A DNA stretch of 64,000 bases, taken from Spiroplasma gladiatoris. GTDB taxonomy: Bacteria > Bacillota_I > Bacilli_A > Mycoplasmatales > Mycoplasmataceae. Below the pieces are notes generated by a model. That model saw only the letters and a program-made list of their open reading frames with translations, made no database searches and was not told the origin of the DNA. The DNA is taken from NCBI RefSeq assembly GCF_004379335.1, contig NZ_CP038013.1, forward strand, positions 744,001 to 808,000, read 5' to 3'. Within the stretch, counting starts at the first letter, position 1, and the number at the start of each line of letters is the position of its first letter. The position numbers were made by a program, and so were the translations under genes. Positions 56,396 through 64,000 of the stretch are shown piece after piece.

Positions 56396-56450
56396 TATAT
56401 ATCTCCTTAAAGAAAACTTTAACAACTTTATTTGTTAGATAAGATTAATA

Positions 56451-56485
56451 CATTTAAATGTATTTAAATGTATTTAAATGTATTT
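56451..56485. repeat. 10-bp tandem repeat, about 3.5 units
   Basis: The unit TATTTAAATG occurs about 3.5 times. It covers the end of the nif3-like gene, whose last codons and TAA at 56464 are formed by the repeat itself. Slippage would change the C-terminus by a few residues. Confidence 0.85.
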
Positions 56486-57258
56486 TTTATATCATAAGGA
56501 ACAACAACAATACTGTCTCCGTATGTTTTGTTAATTTTGCTTGCTATATCATCAATAAAATGGTTTTCCATATAATGACCTAAACCAAGCATTGTATTAT
56601 CGTTTTGATCTGCATATAGTCATTCATTTCATTTCGCTTCACCAGTGATAAATACTTCGCCGCTTAATTGTTCAAAAATCATGCAACTCGCACCAGCTCC
56701 TGGAGTAATATAAAAACGCTTAATCAACTTATCTAGATTTGCATTTCTAGATAATAAACAATTTGGTTTTCCAAAAATGAATTTCATTTTAGCAACAACA
56801 TCTTCTAAAACCATTTCACTTAATAAAGTAATTTTATAACCTTCATTGACTTCACCAACTTTTTTGTATTTTTCAATGTTAAATTGGCTAAAAATTAAAT
56901 CCATTAAATTGTTATTATTACTACTGTCATAATTAGTATGAATTGAATAAACTTGAATTTCTTTTTCAATCAATAATTCATACATTGCTTTTTTAGCTGG
57001 GTTATTTAATTCTTGTTCTTTTTCATTAAAAATAAAAGGATGTTTTGTAATAATTAAGTTTGCTTTAATTTCAATCGCTTTATTTAAAGCTTCTTTTGTC
57101 AAATCTAGACATACCAATATTTTATCTACTGTATCTTGACTTGCAAGACCATAAACTTCTTCAATTTGAAATCCTACTCTGTCTCATTCTGGGATTTCTT
57201 CAATTGGAAATAAATCTTTTAAATATTTAACTATGTCTGTCGTTTTAATTTTTGACAT
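56464..57258 (-). CDS. Nif3-like dinuclear metal centre protein (YqfO family)
   Basis: The product is 264 residues, the usual length for forms without the central insert. Metal-site motifs are KHPFIF near residue 72, YSIHTNYDSS near residue 103 and GLGHYMEN near residue 229. LVCLDLT and PGAGASC are also typical. Biochemical role is unsettled; relatives bind two metals, and a GTP cyclohydrolase activity has been suggested. Located after trmK with a 14-nt overlap, the same order as in B. subtilis (sigA-trmK-yqfO). The last codons are made by the tandem repeat. Confidence 0.88.
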
Positions 57259-57946
57259 TGCTTAAATTCTCCTTTTTTAGCATTTTTGTGATCATTTTTT
57301 TTCTTTTCATAAATTTTTTATAATTTTTATCATTTTTTGGTACTTGATTTAGTAATGAAATTATTTTTTGTTCTTCATACATTCATTTTTCAATAAATAA
57401 TTTTTTTTCTGTTTGTTTAGAAATAATTGGACCAAACATTATATCTTTTGTAGATTTAATTTTGTGACCTGCAAATTTATTAATTTTAAAAATTTCATAA
57501 ATTATGTCATTATCTTTTATAATATTTTCATTTTCAATAAAATATTTTTTATCTTTAACTCATTGACGAATGTTTTCTGCATTTGTATTAGAAGAAATTA
57601 CATAACAATCAATATTTTCATTATCATCTTGTAAAATGTTTAGAATTGTATTTGAACCCATTCCTGCAATAATGCATGAAGAAATTTTAATTTCTTTGCT
57701 TTTTGTTCAACTTATTCCATTTGCTAAAATGGTTTCAATTTTTTCGCTTACACCAAAACTTGCGATATTATTTTTTGCAACTGATAAAGGTTTTTCTGAA
57801 ATATCAGTTGCGTATATTTTTTTTGCTTTATTATCTTTTGCTAAGTAAATTGCAATATAACCATGGTCTGTACCAATGTCTGCAACAACTTCACCATCAG
57901 AAATCATCTTTGTAATTGCTAATAATCTTGGGGTTAGTATGCTCAT
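57245..57946 (-). CDS. trmK: tRNA (adenine-22-N1)-methyltransferase TrmK
   Basis: The product is 233 residues. The SAM site VADIGTDHGYIAIYLA is near residue 21, followed by the acidic turn IYATDISEKPL. The catalytic-region motif IIAGMGSNTILNIL matches COG2384/TrmK. It methylates N1 of A22 in tRNA. The stop lies inside the nif3 gene (14-nt overlap), and its ATG follows the rpoD stop by 1 nt, so it is translationally linked to both neighbours. Confidence 0.9.
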
Positions 57947-57947
57947 A

Positions 57948-59366
57948 TTAACCTTTAAAGAAGTCTCTTAGTACTTTTGCTTTTGGATTAGAAGCTGATG
58001 GCTTAAATTTTCTAATTGTTTTCGCTTCAATTTGACGAATTCTTTCTCTAGTAACTTTTAATTCTTTTCCTACTTCTTCTAAAGTTTTTGGTGAATCATA
58101 TTTAGATAAATGCGATTGAATCATTTTAGTTTTGTATTTTCTTGTTGCTTGAATTTTTTCTATAGTAGTATCGTAATGAATATCTAGTTCGTTGATGCTT
58201 TCTTTTAATTCTTCAAAACTTTCATCTTCACATTCTTCTGCAAGTCTAACCAAAGTTCTTAATTTAGTTGGTAAAATTCCAAAACGCATTCTTATAACTT
58301 TTTCTTCTCTTGGTTGTAAAATTTCTGCAAAAACATCATCAATAACTTCTCTTAAAGCTTCTTTTTCTGCATACTCATCTGGAGAAGCAATATCTTTGTC
58401 TTCTACAAAATCACCAAAGTGAGTATCATCTTCGTCACCAAATGGTTTTTCTAAACTAACTGGTTCTATTGATAATTTTTTAATTTCTATAACTTTTTGT
58501 GCAGTAAATCCCTTACCAAATTGTTTAGCAACTTCTTTAGGAGTTGGTTCTCTTCCCAATTCTTGTGTTAATTGTCTTTCAATTCTTGTTAGTTTGTTAA
58601 TTGTTTCTACCATATGAACTGGAATACGAATAGTTCTAGCTTGGTCAGCAATCGCTCTTGTTATTGCTTGACGTATTCATCAAGTTGCATAAGTTGAAAA
58701 TTTAAAACCTTTTGTGTAGTCAAATTTATCAACAGCTTTCATTAAACCAATATTTCCTTCTTCAATTAAATCAGCGAAGTCAAGACCTCTATTTAAATGT
58801 TTCCTTGCTACTGAAATAACTAATTTTAAGTTAGAAGTAATTAATTTATCTCTTCCTTCTTTTACAATATCTGGATCTTTATCTTCTAACATTTTTGCAT
58901 ACTCTACTTCTTCATCTTTTGTTAAAATTTTTGAATATCCAATTTGATTAAAATATGATTTAATAATATCTTGAATTTTAGTATCGTTACTAATTCCTCC
59001 AACACGATATTTTAATTGAGAACTAGCTTGATTACCTTCTTTTAATTTTTTAGACACTTTTTTTCTTTTTTCAAATTCCGCTGCAAGTTCATCAGCTGAT
59101 TCATCATCATCGCTTTCTACATCTTCAATTTCAGCAAGTTTTTCTAAGTCCTCTTCATCGATTAGTTCATCTGTAAAGACAACATTATTTTTTGAAAGTT
59201 CCTCAAATATTGATCCCATTTCTTCTTCTTCAATATTTGGAAACTTTTTATTTACAACAGTGTAAATTTCTTCTTGAGAGATTTCGTTGTCATGTTTTTC
59301 TAAATAACTTATTAAGTACTCTTTAAATTCTTCAATTGTTTCAAATTTTTTTGGGTTTAATGCCAT
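57948..59366 (-). CDS. rpoD: RNA polymerase primary sigma factor
   Basis: The product is 472 residues. The acidic region 1.1 starts [19 protein letters not shown], followed by an Asp/Glu-rich stretch. Region 2 reads [40 protein letters not shown] and KFSTYATWWIRQAI with both Trp as TGA. Region 3 has [14 protein letters not shown]. Region 4 has [11 protein letters not shown] and [18 protein letters not shown]. Between those last two blocks there are about 70 extra residues ([20 protein letters not shown] and on) where most bacteria have about 15. The ATG at 59366 has AAGGTGG upstream, and lies 1 nt after the dnaG stop. Confidence 0.95.
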
Positions 59367-59367
59367 T

Positions 59368-61305
59368 TTAATTACCACCTTTATTGTATGTTTTTCTTGA
59401 TAAAATGATTAACTTTTCAATTAATTCAGCTAATCTCTTTTTTGTTTCTAAATCTTTTGAATTATGTAATTCTTTATTCAGATTTGATATATCCCTTAAA
59501 TATTTATATTGTTCAATATTTGAAAACATATCTTTAATTGCTTTTTTAGTTATATTTTTAACTTTATGCAAAAATAATTTATTGTTCATGTTAAATAAAG
59601 ATTCATAATATTTTTTGTTAATAGAAAAAATTTTATTTGCAATTTGATCAAAACTATTTCCATGATAATTATCACTTCGATATTCATCAATAATTGTTTT
59701 TAAAATAGTTTTTACAGCTTGATCATCAATTAAACTAATATCATTTTCAATTTGTTCTAAATGTTCGTCGTTTTTAATTAAACTTAGAACAAGGGAGGCT
59801 TCTGCAAAACTCTTAGAAACTTCTGCTTGTTTTAATAAGCGATCAATATAAAACTTTTCATACTTATTAATGTTTTGTGTTTTAACTTCTTCATAAACAT
59901 TATCTATATAAAAACCATTTTGATTGTTACCATATTGATTATCAAGTGATAAATCTTCGTAGTTTATATTAAAGTTATTATTTTCATACTCTATTGGTAC
60001 ATTTAATTCCCCAAATACTTTTTGAGGTTCTTTAATATATTTTCGAATAACTTCTTTATCTAATTTTGTTAAATCAGATAAAATAGTTAAACTAGATTCT
60101 CTAGTAACTTGGTCGCGTTCGTGATTTATTAAGTCTACTATAATTTCAACAAATTCTTTAACCTGACTTGGATTAGAAAAATCATATTGTTCTTTAAAAT
60201 GATGTATTGCGAATTCTATTGGAGGATAAGCAAGTTTAATCATATCTTTAATTAAATTAACTTCTCCACCAACTACTAGTTCATCTGGATCTTTATTAGT
60301 TTTATTTTCTATAATTTTTACATTAATACTTTTATCCATTAAAAACTTAGCAGCTTTTAATGTTGCACTTAACCCAGCTTTATCTCCGTCTAAAAATAAT
60401 TTAAAGTTTTTTGTATATTTAGACATTAATTTTATGTGATAATCACTAAAACTAGTTCCCATAATTGCAATTGAATTTTCAATACCAATTCTTTCTAGGC
60501 TAATCACATCCATAAAACCTTCTAAAATAATTACTTCATCATTAACTCGGATTTGCTTTTTTGCGTTTGCAAAATTATAAGCAAGTTGAGATTTTTTAAA
60601 TACTAAATTTTCTGAACTATTTTTATATTTTGGTTGGTCTTCTTTTAAATAAGCCCTTCCAGAAAAACCAATAATATTATTATTTTCATCAGCTAATGGA
60701 AATATAATTCTATTTTCAAAAACACATCGATTATTAACGCCCTTTTTATAAAATAAATTAGAATTATCAATATCTTTTTTTTCGTAGCCTTTGTTAATTA
60801 GAACTTCGTAAAGATCAACATCTCTTGGACAATATCCAATTTCAAATTTAGAAAGTTCAGCATTAGTAATGTATCTTTTTTTTAAATATTGTCTTGCCAA
60901 TTTTGCATGTTTTGTAATAAACATTCCCATAAAAAATTCTTGTGCAAACTTATTAATATTAAAAATATTTTGAACTTCAGCTGGATATCTTGGTTTAGAA
61001 TCTCTAATAACAAGACCATCAATTTTAATTTTTAATTTATTTGCTAAAATTGATAGCGCCTTAAAGAAAGTAACATTTTCAAATTCTTGAATAAAACTAA
61101 TTACGTTTCCCCCAGTCCCACAAACAAAGCATTTGAATATTTTTTTGTCTGGAGAAATATTTAACGAAGGATCAGAGTCGTTATGAAAAGGACAAACTGC
61201 TAAATAATTTCTTCCTTTTTTTTGTACAACAATATAGTCATTAATTACATCAACTATGTTTACAGTTTGAATTATATTATCAATTGATTGTTGACTAATA
61301 GCCAT
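59368..61305 (-). CDS. dnaG: DNA primase
   Basis: The product is 645 residues. The zinc-binding domain has Cys38, His41, Cys59 and Cys62 ([17 protein letters not shown]). The catalytic TOPRIM domain has [13 protein letters not shown] and [12 protein letters not shown]. The C-terminal helicase-interacting domain, after residue 440, is Asn-rich and poorly conserved, as usual. It makes RNA primers at the replication fork. Start at ATG 61305 is preferred because GGAGG lies 7 nt upstream, not the upstream codon at 61311. Classic neighbour of rpoD. Confidence 0.95.
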   Translation of the reverse strand: MAISQQSIDNIIQTVNIVDVINDYIVVQKKGRNYLAVCPFHNDSDPSLNISPDKKIFKCFVCGTGGNVISFIQEFENVTFFKALSILANKLKIKIDGLVIRDSKPRYPAEVQNIFNINKFAQEFFMGMFITKHAKLARQYLKKRYITNAELSKFEIGYCPRDVDLYEVLINKGYEKKDIDNSNLFYKKGVNNRCVFENRIIFPLADENNNIIGFSGRAYLKEDQPKYKNSSENLVFKKSQLAYNFANAKKQIRVNDEVIILEGFMDVISLERIGIENSIAIMGTSFSDYHIKLMSKYTKNFKLFLDGDKAGLSATLKAAKFLMDKSINVKIIENKTNKDPDELVVGGEVNLIKDMIKLAYPPIEFAIHHFKEQYDFSNPSQVKEFVEIIVDLINHERDQVTRESSLTILSDLTKLDKEVIRKYIKEPQKVFGELNVPIEYENNNFNINYEDLSLDNQYGNNQNGFYIDNVYEEVKTQNINKYEKFYIDRLLKQAEVSKSFAEASLVLSLIKNDEHLEQIENDISLIDDQAVKTILKTIIDEYRSDNYHGNSFDQIANKIFSINKKYYESLFNMNNKLFLHKVKNITKKAIKDMFSNIEQYKYLRDISNLNKELHNSKDLETKKRLAELIEKLIILSRKTYNKGGN

Positions 61306-61320
61306 ACACACACCTCCAAA

Positions 61321-62694
61321 TTAACTTAATTGGTTTTTTAAGTAGCTATCAATTTTGTTTATACTTATTCTTTCTTGTTCCATTGTGTCACGATTTCTAA
61401 TTGTTACACAATTATCAGAATTTGTTTCAAAATCGATTGTTATACAAAATGGTGTTCCAATTGCATCTTGTCTTCGATATCTTTTTCCAATATTACCTTT
61501 TTCATCAAAAGTTGAAGAATAACCTAATGTTTTATTTATTAATTCATAAACTTCTAAACTTTTATCAATTTGTTGCTTTTGTAAAGGTAAAATCGCTACT
61601 TTATAAGGTGCTAAATTAAAAGGTAATTGCATTAAAATTCTTTCACCATTATCAAGTTTTTCTTCTTTATAACTTTGACAAAAGATTGCTAAAAGTAGTC
61701 TTTCAACCCCAACACTAGGTTCGATTACATTTGCTAAATATTTTTCATTGGTAATTGGATCTAAATAAGTTAAATCTTGGCCACTAGTTTTTTGATGTTG
61801 ACTTAAATCAAAATCACCTCTATTTGCTATTCCTCATAATTCTCCAACTCCAAATGGAAACTTAAATTCAATATCAACTGTTCTTGAAGAGTAATGAGCT
61901 AATTCTTCTTTGTCATGTTCTCTAAGAATGTAATTTTCTTTTTTTATTCCTATTACATTTGTTAAAAAATCTTGTACTTGATCTAACCAATATTCAAATC
62001 AATCTTTTGTATCATTTGGAGCAAAAAAGAATTCTAACTCCATTTGTTCAAACTCTCTTGTTCTAAAGATAAAATTCCCGGGAGTAATTTCATTTCTAAA
62101 TGATTTACCAATTTGTCCGATTCCAAAAGGAAGTTGCTTTCTTAATGTTCTTTGAGCATTTTTATATTGAACAAAAATACCTTGTGCAGTTTCTGGTCTC
62201 AAATATACAGTTGAACTTGCATCTTCAACTACACCTTGATTTGTTTTAAACATTAAAGCAAACTTTCTAATATTTGTAAAGTTTGTTTTATTACATTTAG
62301 GACAAGTTATTTTTTTTTCATTAATAAACTCTTCAAGTTCACTATCTTGTCATCCTCCAACATTTAAATCAATAAATTTTTCTTCAATTAATTTATCAGC
62401 TCTTCAACGTGAATTACATTCTTTACAATCTAACAAAGGATCGTTAAAGTTTCCGATGTGTCCACTTGCTTCTCATACTTTTGGATTCATAATTATTGAA
62501 CTATCAAGTCCGATGTTATAAGGATTTTTTTTAATAAAAAAATCTCATCAAAGTTGTTTTAAATTATTTTTAAGTTCTGCTCCTAAAGGTCCATAATCTC
62601 ATGAATTAGCAAGACCTCCATAAATTTCTGAGCCTTGAAAAACAAAACCCATTGATTTTAGATGTGAAATTAATTTTTCCATTTCGATTTTCAT
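61321..62694 (-). CDS. glyS: Glycyl-tRNA synthetase (single-chain type)
   Basis: The product is 457 residues, the size of the alpha-2 enzyme. Class II motifs are clear: [20 protein letters not shown], zinc site CKEC and [36 protein letters not shown] (motif 2), [13 protein letters not shown] (motif 3) and the C-terminal anticodon-binding domain ending NQLS. It charges tRNA-Gly. ATG at 62694 has AGGAG 7 nt upstream. The leader from recO holds its own likely promoter and a perfect RNA hairpin with a U run, so expression may be attenuated. The stop lies 15 nt before dnaG. Confidence 0.95.
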
Positions 62695-62710
62695 TGAATA
62701 TCTCCTACAT

Positions 62711-62752
62711 AAAAATTTTCTAGCACTGACATAAATAGTCAATACTAGAAAA
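62711..62752 (-). terminator. Terminator or attenuator hairpin in the glyS leader
   Basis: In the minus-strand RNA, TTTTCTAGTATTGAC pairs with GTCAGTGCTAGAAAA over 15 positions, including two G-U pairs, around a 7-nt loop, and is followed by five U. In the plus-strand RNA the same two positions would be A-C mismatches, so the structure belongs to the glyS transcript. It ends 16 nt before the glyS start codon. Confidence 0.7.
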
Positions 62753-62760
62753 GCATTTTT

Positions 62761-62789
62761 ATTTTGTTCTTTTAATGCTTGTTTGTCAA
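62761..62789 (-). promoter_or_regulatory. Possible glyS promoter upstream of the leader hairpin
   Basis: On the minus strand a perfect TTGACA (62784-62789) is followed after 17 nt by CAAAAT (62761-62766). The -10 is weak, but position and spacing fit a promoter whose transcript would begin just before the leader hairpin. No T-box GG(U)ACC signature is seen. Confidence 0.45.
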
Positions 62790-62802
62790 CCCACAATAAG
62801 TG

Positions 62803-63585
62803 TTATTTGTATAGTAAAGCATTTTTGTCACTAATAAAAGTAGTTGCACTACTTTTTAAAAATTTAGCAGCTCCTATAAAAATACCTAAGTCATTTTCTA
62901 AATAATCTAGTAAAATTTTGTGCAAAACAACCAAGTCCATAGAATTATATTTTTTTTCAACTAAATAACTAAAGGTGTGTTTATTAAAATTAAACAAAAT
63001 ATTGACAAAAGAAAGTGGTTGAATTATTTCTCCTGGTCATAAGCATTTTTTACAAACTATTGTTTTATCACTATATTCAAAACGTACCATTAAATTTGTT
63101 GTACTTTTACATCTAGAACAACGATTTAGGTTAAATTTATAACCTGAATTTTGTACAAAAAATAGCAAAAATATTACATAGTTGTTAAAAGCATTTTTAT
63201 TATTGTTTAAGTTGTCTAAAAAAGCTTTAAAAGCACTATATATTTTTTGATTACTAAGTCCTGGACTTAATAATTGATCAATTAAAGCAATTGATACACT
63301 TGCATAAACATAATTATTATAATATTTTGCAATATTATAAAACTCTTTTTTTAAGTTTCCAGTTTTTAATTTGCTAACTTTATTGTCACTGCTACTTTTA
63401 AAAATTTCAAACTCACTTAAACTTAAAGTTTGAACAGAATATTTATTTTTAGATGCTTCTTTATTTACTCCAGGAGCAAAAAATGAAAGTAGACCATATT
63501 GTTTTGAAAACACTTTTATTATTTTGGCAAAATCATCATAGTCTGTGTTTGTTAATACAATAGCTTCAATTCTAATAGCACCCAT
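62803..63585 (-). CDS. recO: DNA repair protein RecO
   Basis: The product is 260 residues. The N-terminal OB-fold reads IRIEAIVLTNTDYDDFAKII, then LLSFFAPGVNK. The C-terminal zinc-like site has RCSRCKSTTN and IVCKKCLWPGE. It mediates RecA loading and strand annealing with RecR. Two TGA Trp. It follows era by 8 nt and is the usual era-recO pair of Firmicutes. GGTGAT precedes the ATG at 63585. Confidence 0.9.
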
Positions 63586-63593
63586 TATATCAC

Positions 63594-64000
63594 CTAATAA
63601 CTGTCTTTATCGTATCCAAGTTGTTTGATTAATGAAGCAGAGTTTCTTCATTTTTCTTTAACTTTTACAAATAATTCTAAATAAACTTTATTTGAAAATA
63701 AATCCTCAATTTTTTCTCTTGATTTAATACCAATTTGTTTAATTTTACTTCCTTTATTACCAATAATAATTCCTTTTTGACTACTTCTTTCACAAACTAT
63801 TGAAGCAATTATTTTAATAATTTCAGGTTTATCTTCTAACTTATCAATTAAAATCGCCACACTATGAGGGATTTCTTGCTCAGTTTGCAATAAAATTTCT
63901 TCTCGAATAATTTCTCGAATAATAAATCTTTCTGGTTGGTCTGTGTATTGATCATCAGGATAAAATTTAATACCAGTTTCAGGTAAAACTTCTTTAATAT
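63594..64000 (-). CDS. era: GTPase Era, C-terminal part (runs off right edge)
   Basis: About 134 residues are visible before the stop at 63594. They contain the KH RNA-binding domain: RFIIREIIREEILLQTEQEI and GIIIGNKGSKIKQIGIKSR, ending KQLGYDKDSY. The GTPase domain lies beyond the window. Era binds the 3' end of 16S rRNA and helps 30S assembly. Its position just before recO is the conserved Firmicute order and supports the call. Confidence 0.92.

Noticed and set aside
56451-56485. CRISPR-like repeat
   Set aside because: The units are 10 bp, directly adjacent with no spacers, and no cas gene is present.
59384-59608. Plus-strand frame opposite dnaG
   Set aside because: It is an antisense shadow with AT-driven hydrophobic composition and no ribosome site.
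62599-62796. Short open frame overlapping the glyS leader
   Set aside because: It runs out of frame through the hairpin and into glyS and has no ribosome site.
62695-62802. T-box riboswitch upstream of glyS
   Set aside because: The spacer is only 108 nt and no T-box core sequence or specifier stem is visible; only the terminator-like hairpin is supported.

Overview
The window is a piece of a mollicute chromosome that reads UGA as tryptophan. Almost every real gene is broken by in-frame TGA if the standard code is used. It heals when TGA is read as Trp, for example the Trp-Trp pair in the RpoD region 2 core. The DNA is extremely AT-rich. Lipoprotein signals of the form MKKLLSLLG..A..AC and the housekeeping gene set point to the Entomoplasmatales (Mesoplasma/Entomoplasma-like, near the Spiroplasma and M. 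mycoides clades). The species assignment is inference.

Layout. 0.4-3 kb: a lipoprotein-type metallo-beta-lactamase-fold hydrolase whose upstream region was split by an IS1202-type insertion sequence. 3.2-7.7 kb: a hydrolase and an amino-acid permease on the plus strand, converging on an FtsX permease/ATPase pair. 7.8-10.6 kb: a decayed block holding a UvrD-like helicase-nuclease with one nonsense and one frameshift mutation, plus a small scrambled membrane gene. 10.6-15.6 kb: a sugar locus (DeoR regulator, PTS EIIBC, PfkB kinase on the minus strand; class II aldolase divergent on the plus strand) with a perfect 18-bp inverted repeat between the divergent promoters. 15.7-20.4 kb: a P37/phosphonate-type ABC uptake operon with a fused double permease. 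20.5-44.2 kb: an accessory surface region with paralogous lipoproteins, a 1819-residue FtsX-type protein, two MOLPALP-like lipoproteins, a GDSL lipase lipoprotein, an alpha/beta hydrolase, a lipoprotein pseudogene and an ABC exporter with two unknown membrane proteins. 44.3-47.8 kb: methyltransferase, MTA/SAH nucleosidase, NadD-YqeK fusion and Cof-type HAD phosphatase, tightly overlapped. 47.8-51.1 kb: a 575-residue unknown and the second IS copy. 51.16-51.43 kb: a probable orphan structured RNA with its own promoter and terminator. 51.5-56.4 kb: a large lipoprotein, a membrane protein, IspH and an ElaA-type acetyltransferase. 56.4-64 kb: the conserved cluster nif3-trmK-rpoD-dnaG-glyS-recO-era.

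How they work together. The right end is core replication, transcription and translation machinery with overlapping or 1-nt-spaced genes. The sugar locus would import and phosphorylate a hexose, phosphorylate it again and cleave it into glycolysis. The 30-40 kb region looks like a cell-surface system for handling lipid or ester substrates. No CRISPR array, rRNA, tRNA or prophage was recognised.

The strongest items for follow-up are the orphan RNA at 51.2 kb, the two IS copies with unusually long 30-31 bp target duplications, the glyS leader hairpin, the GDSL/MOLPALP lipoprotein operon, and two otherwise intact reading frames interrupted by single in-frame TAA codons.
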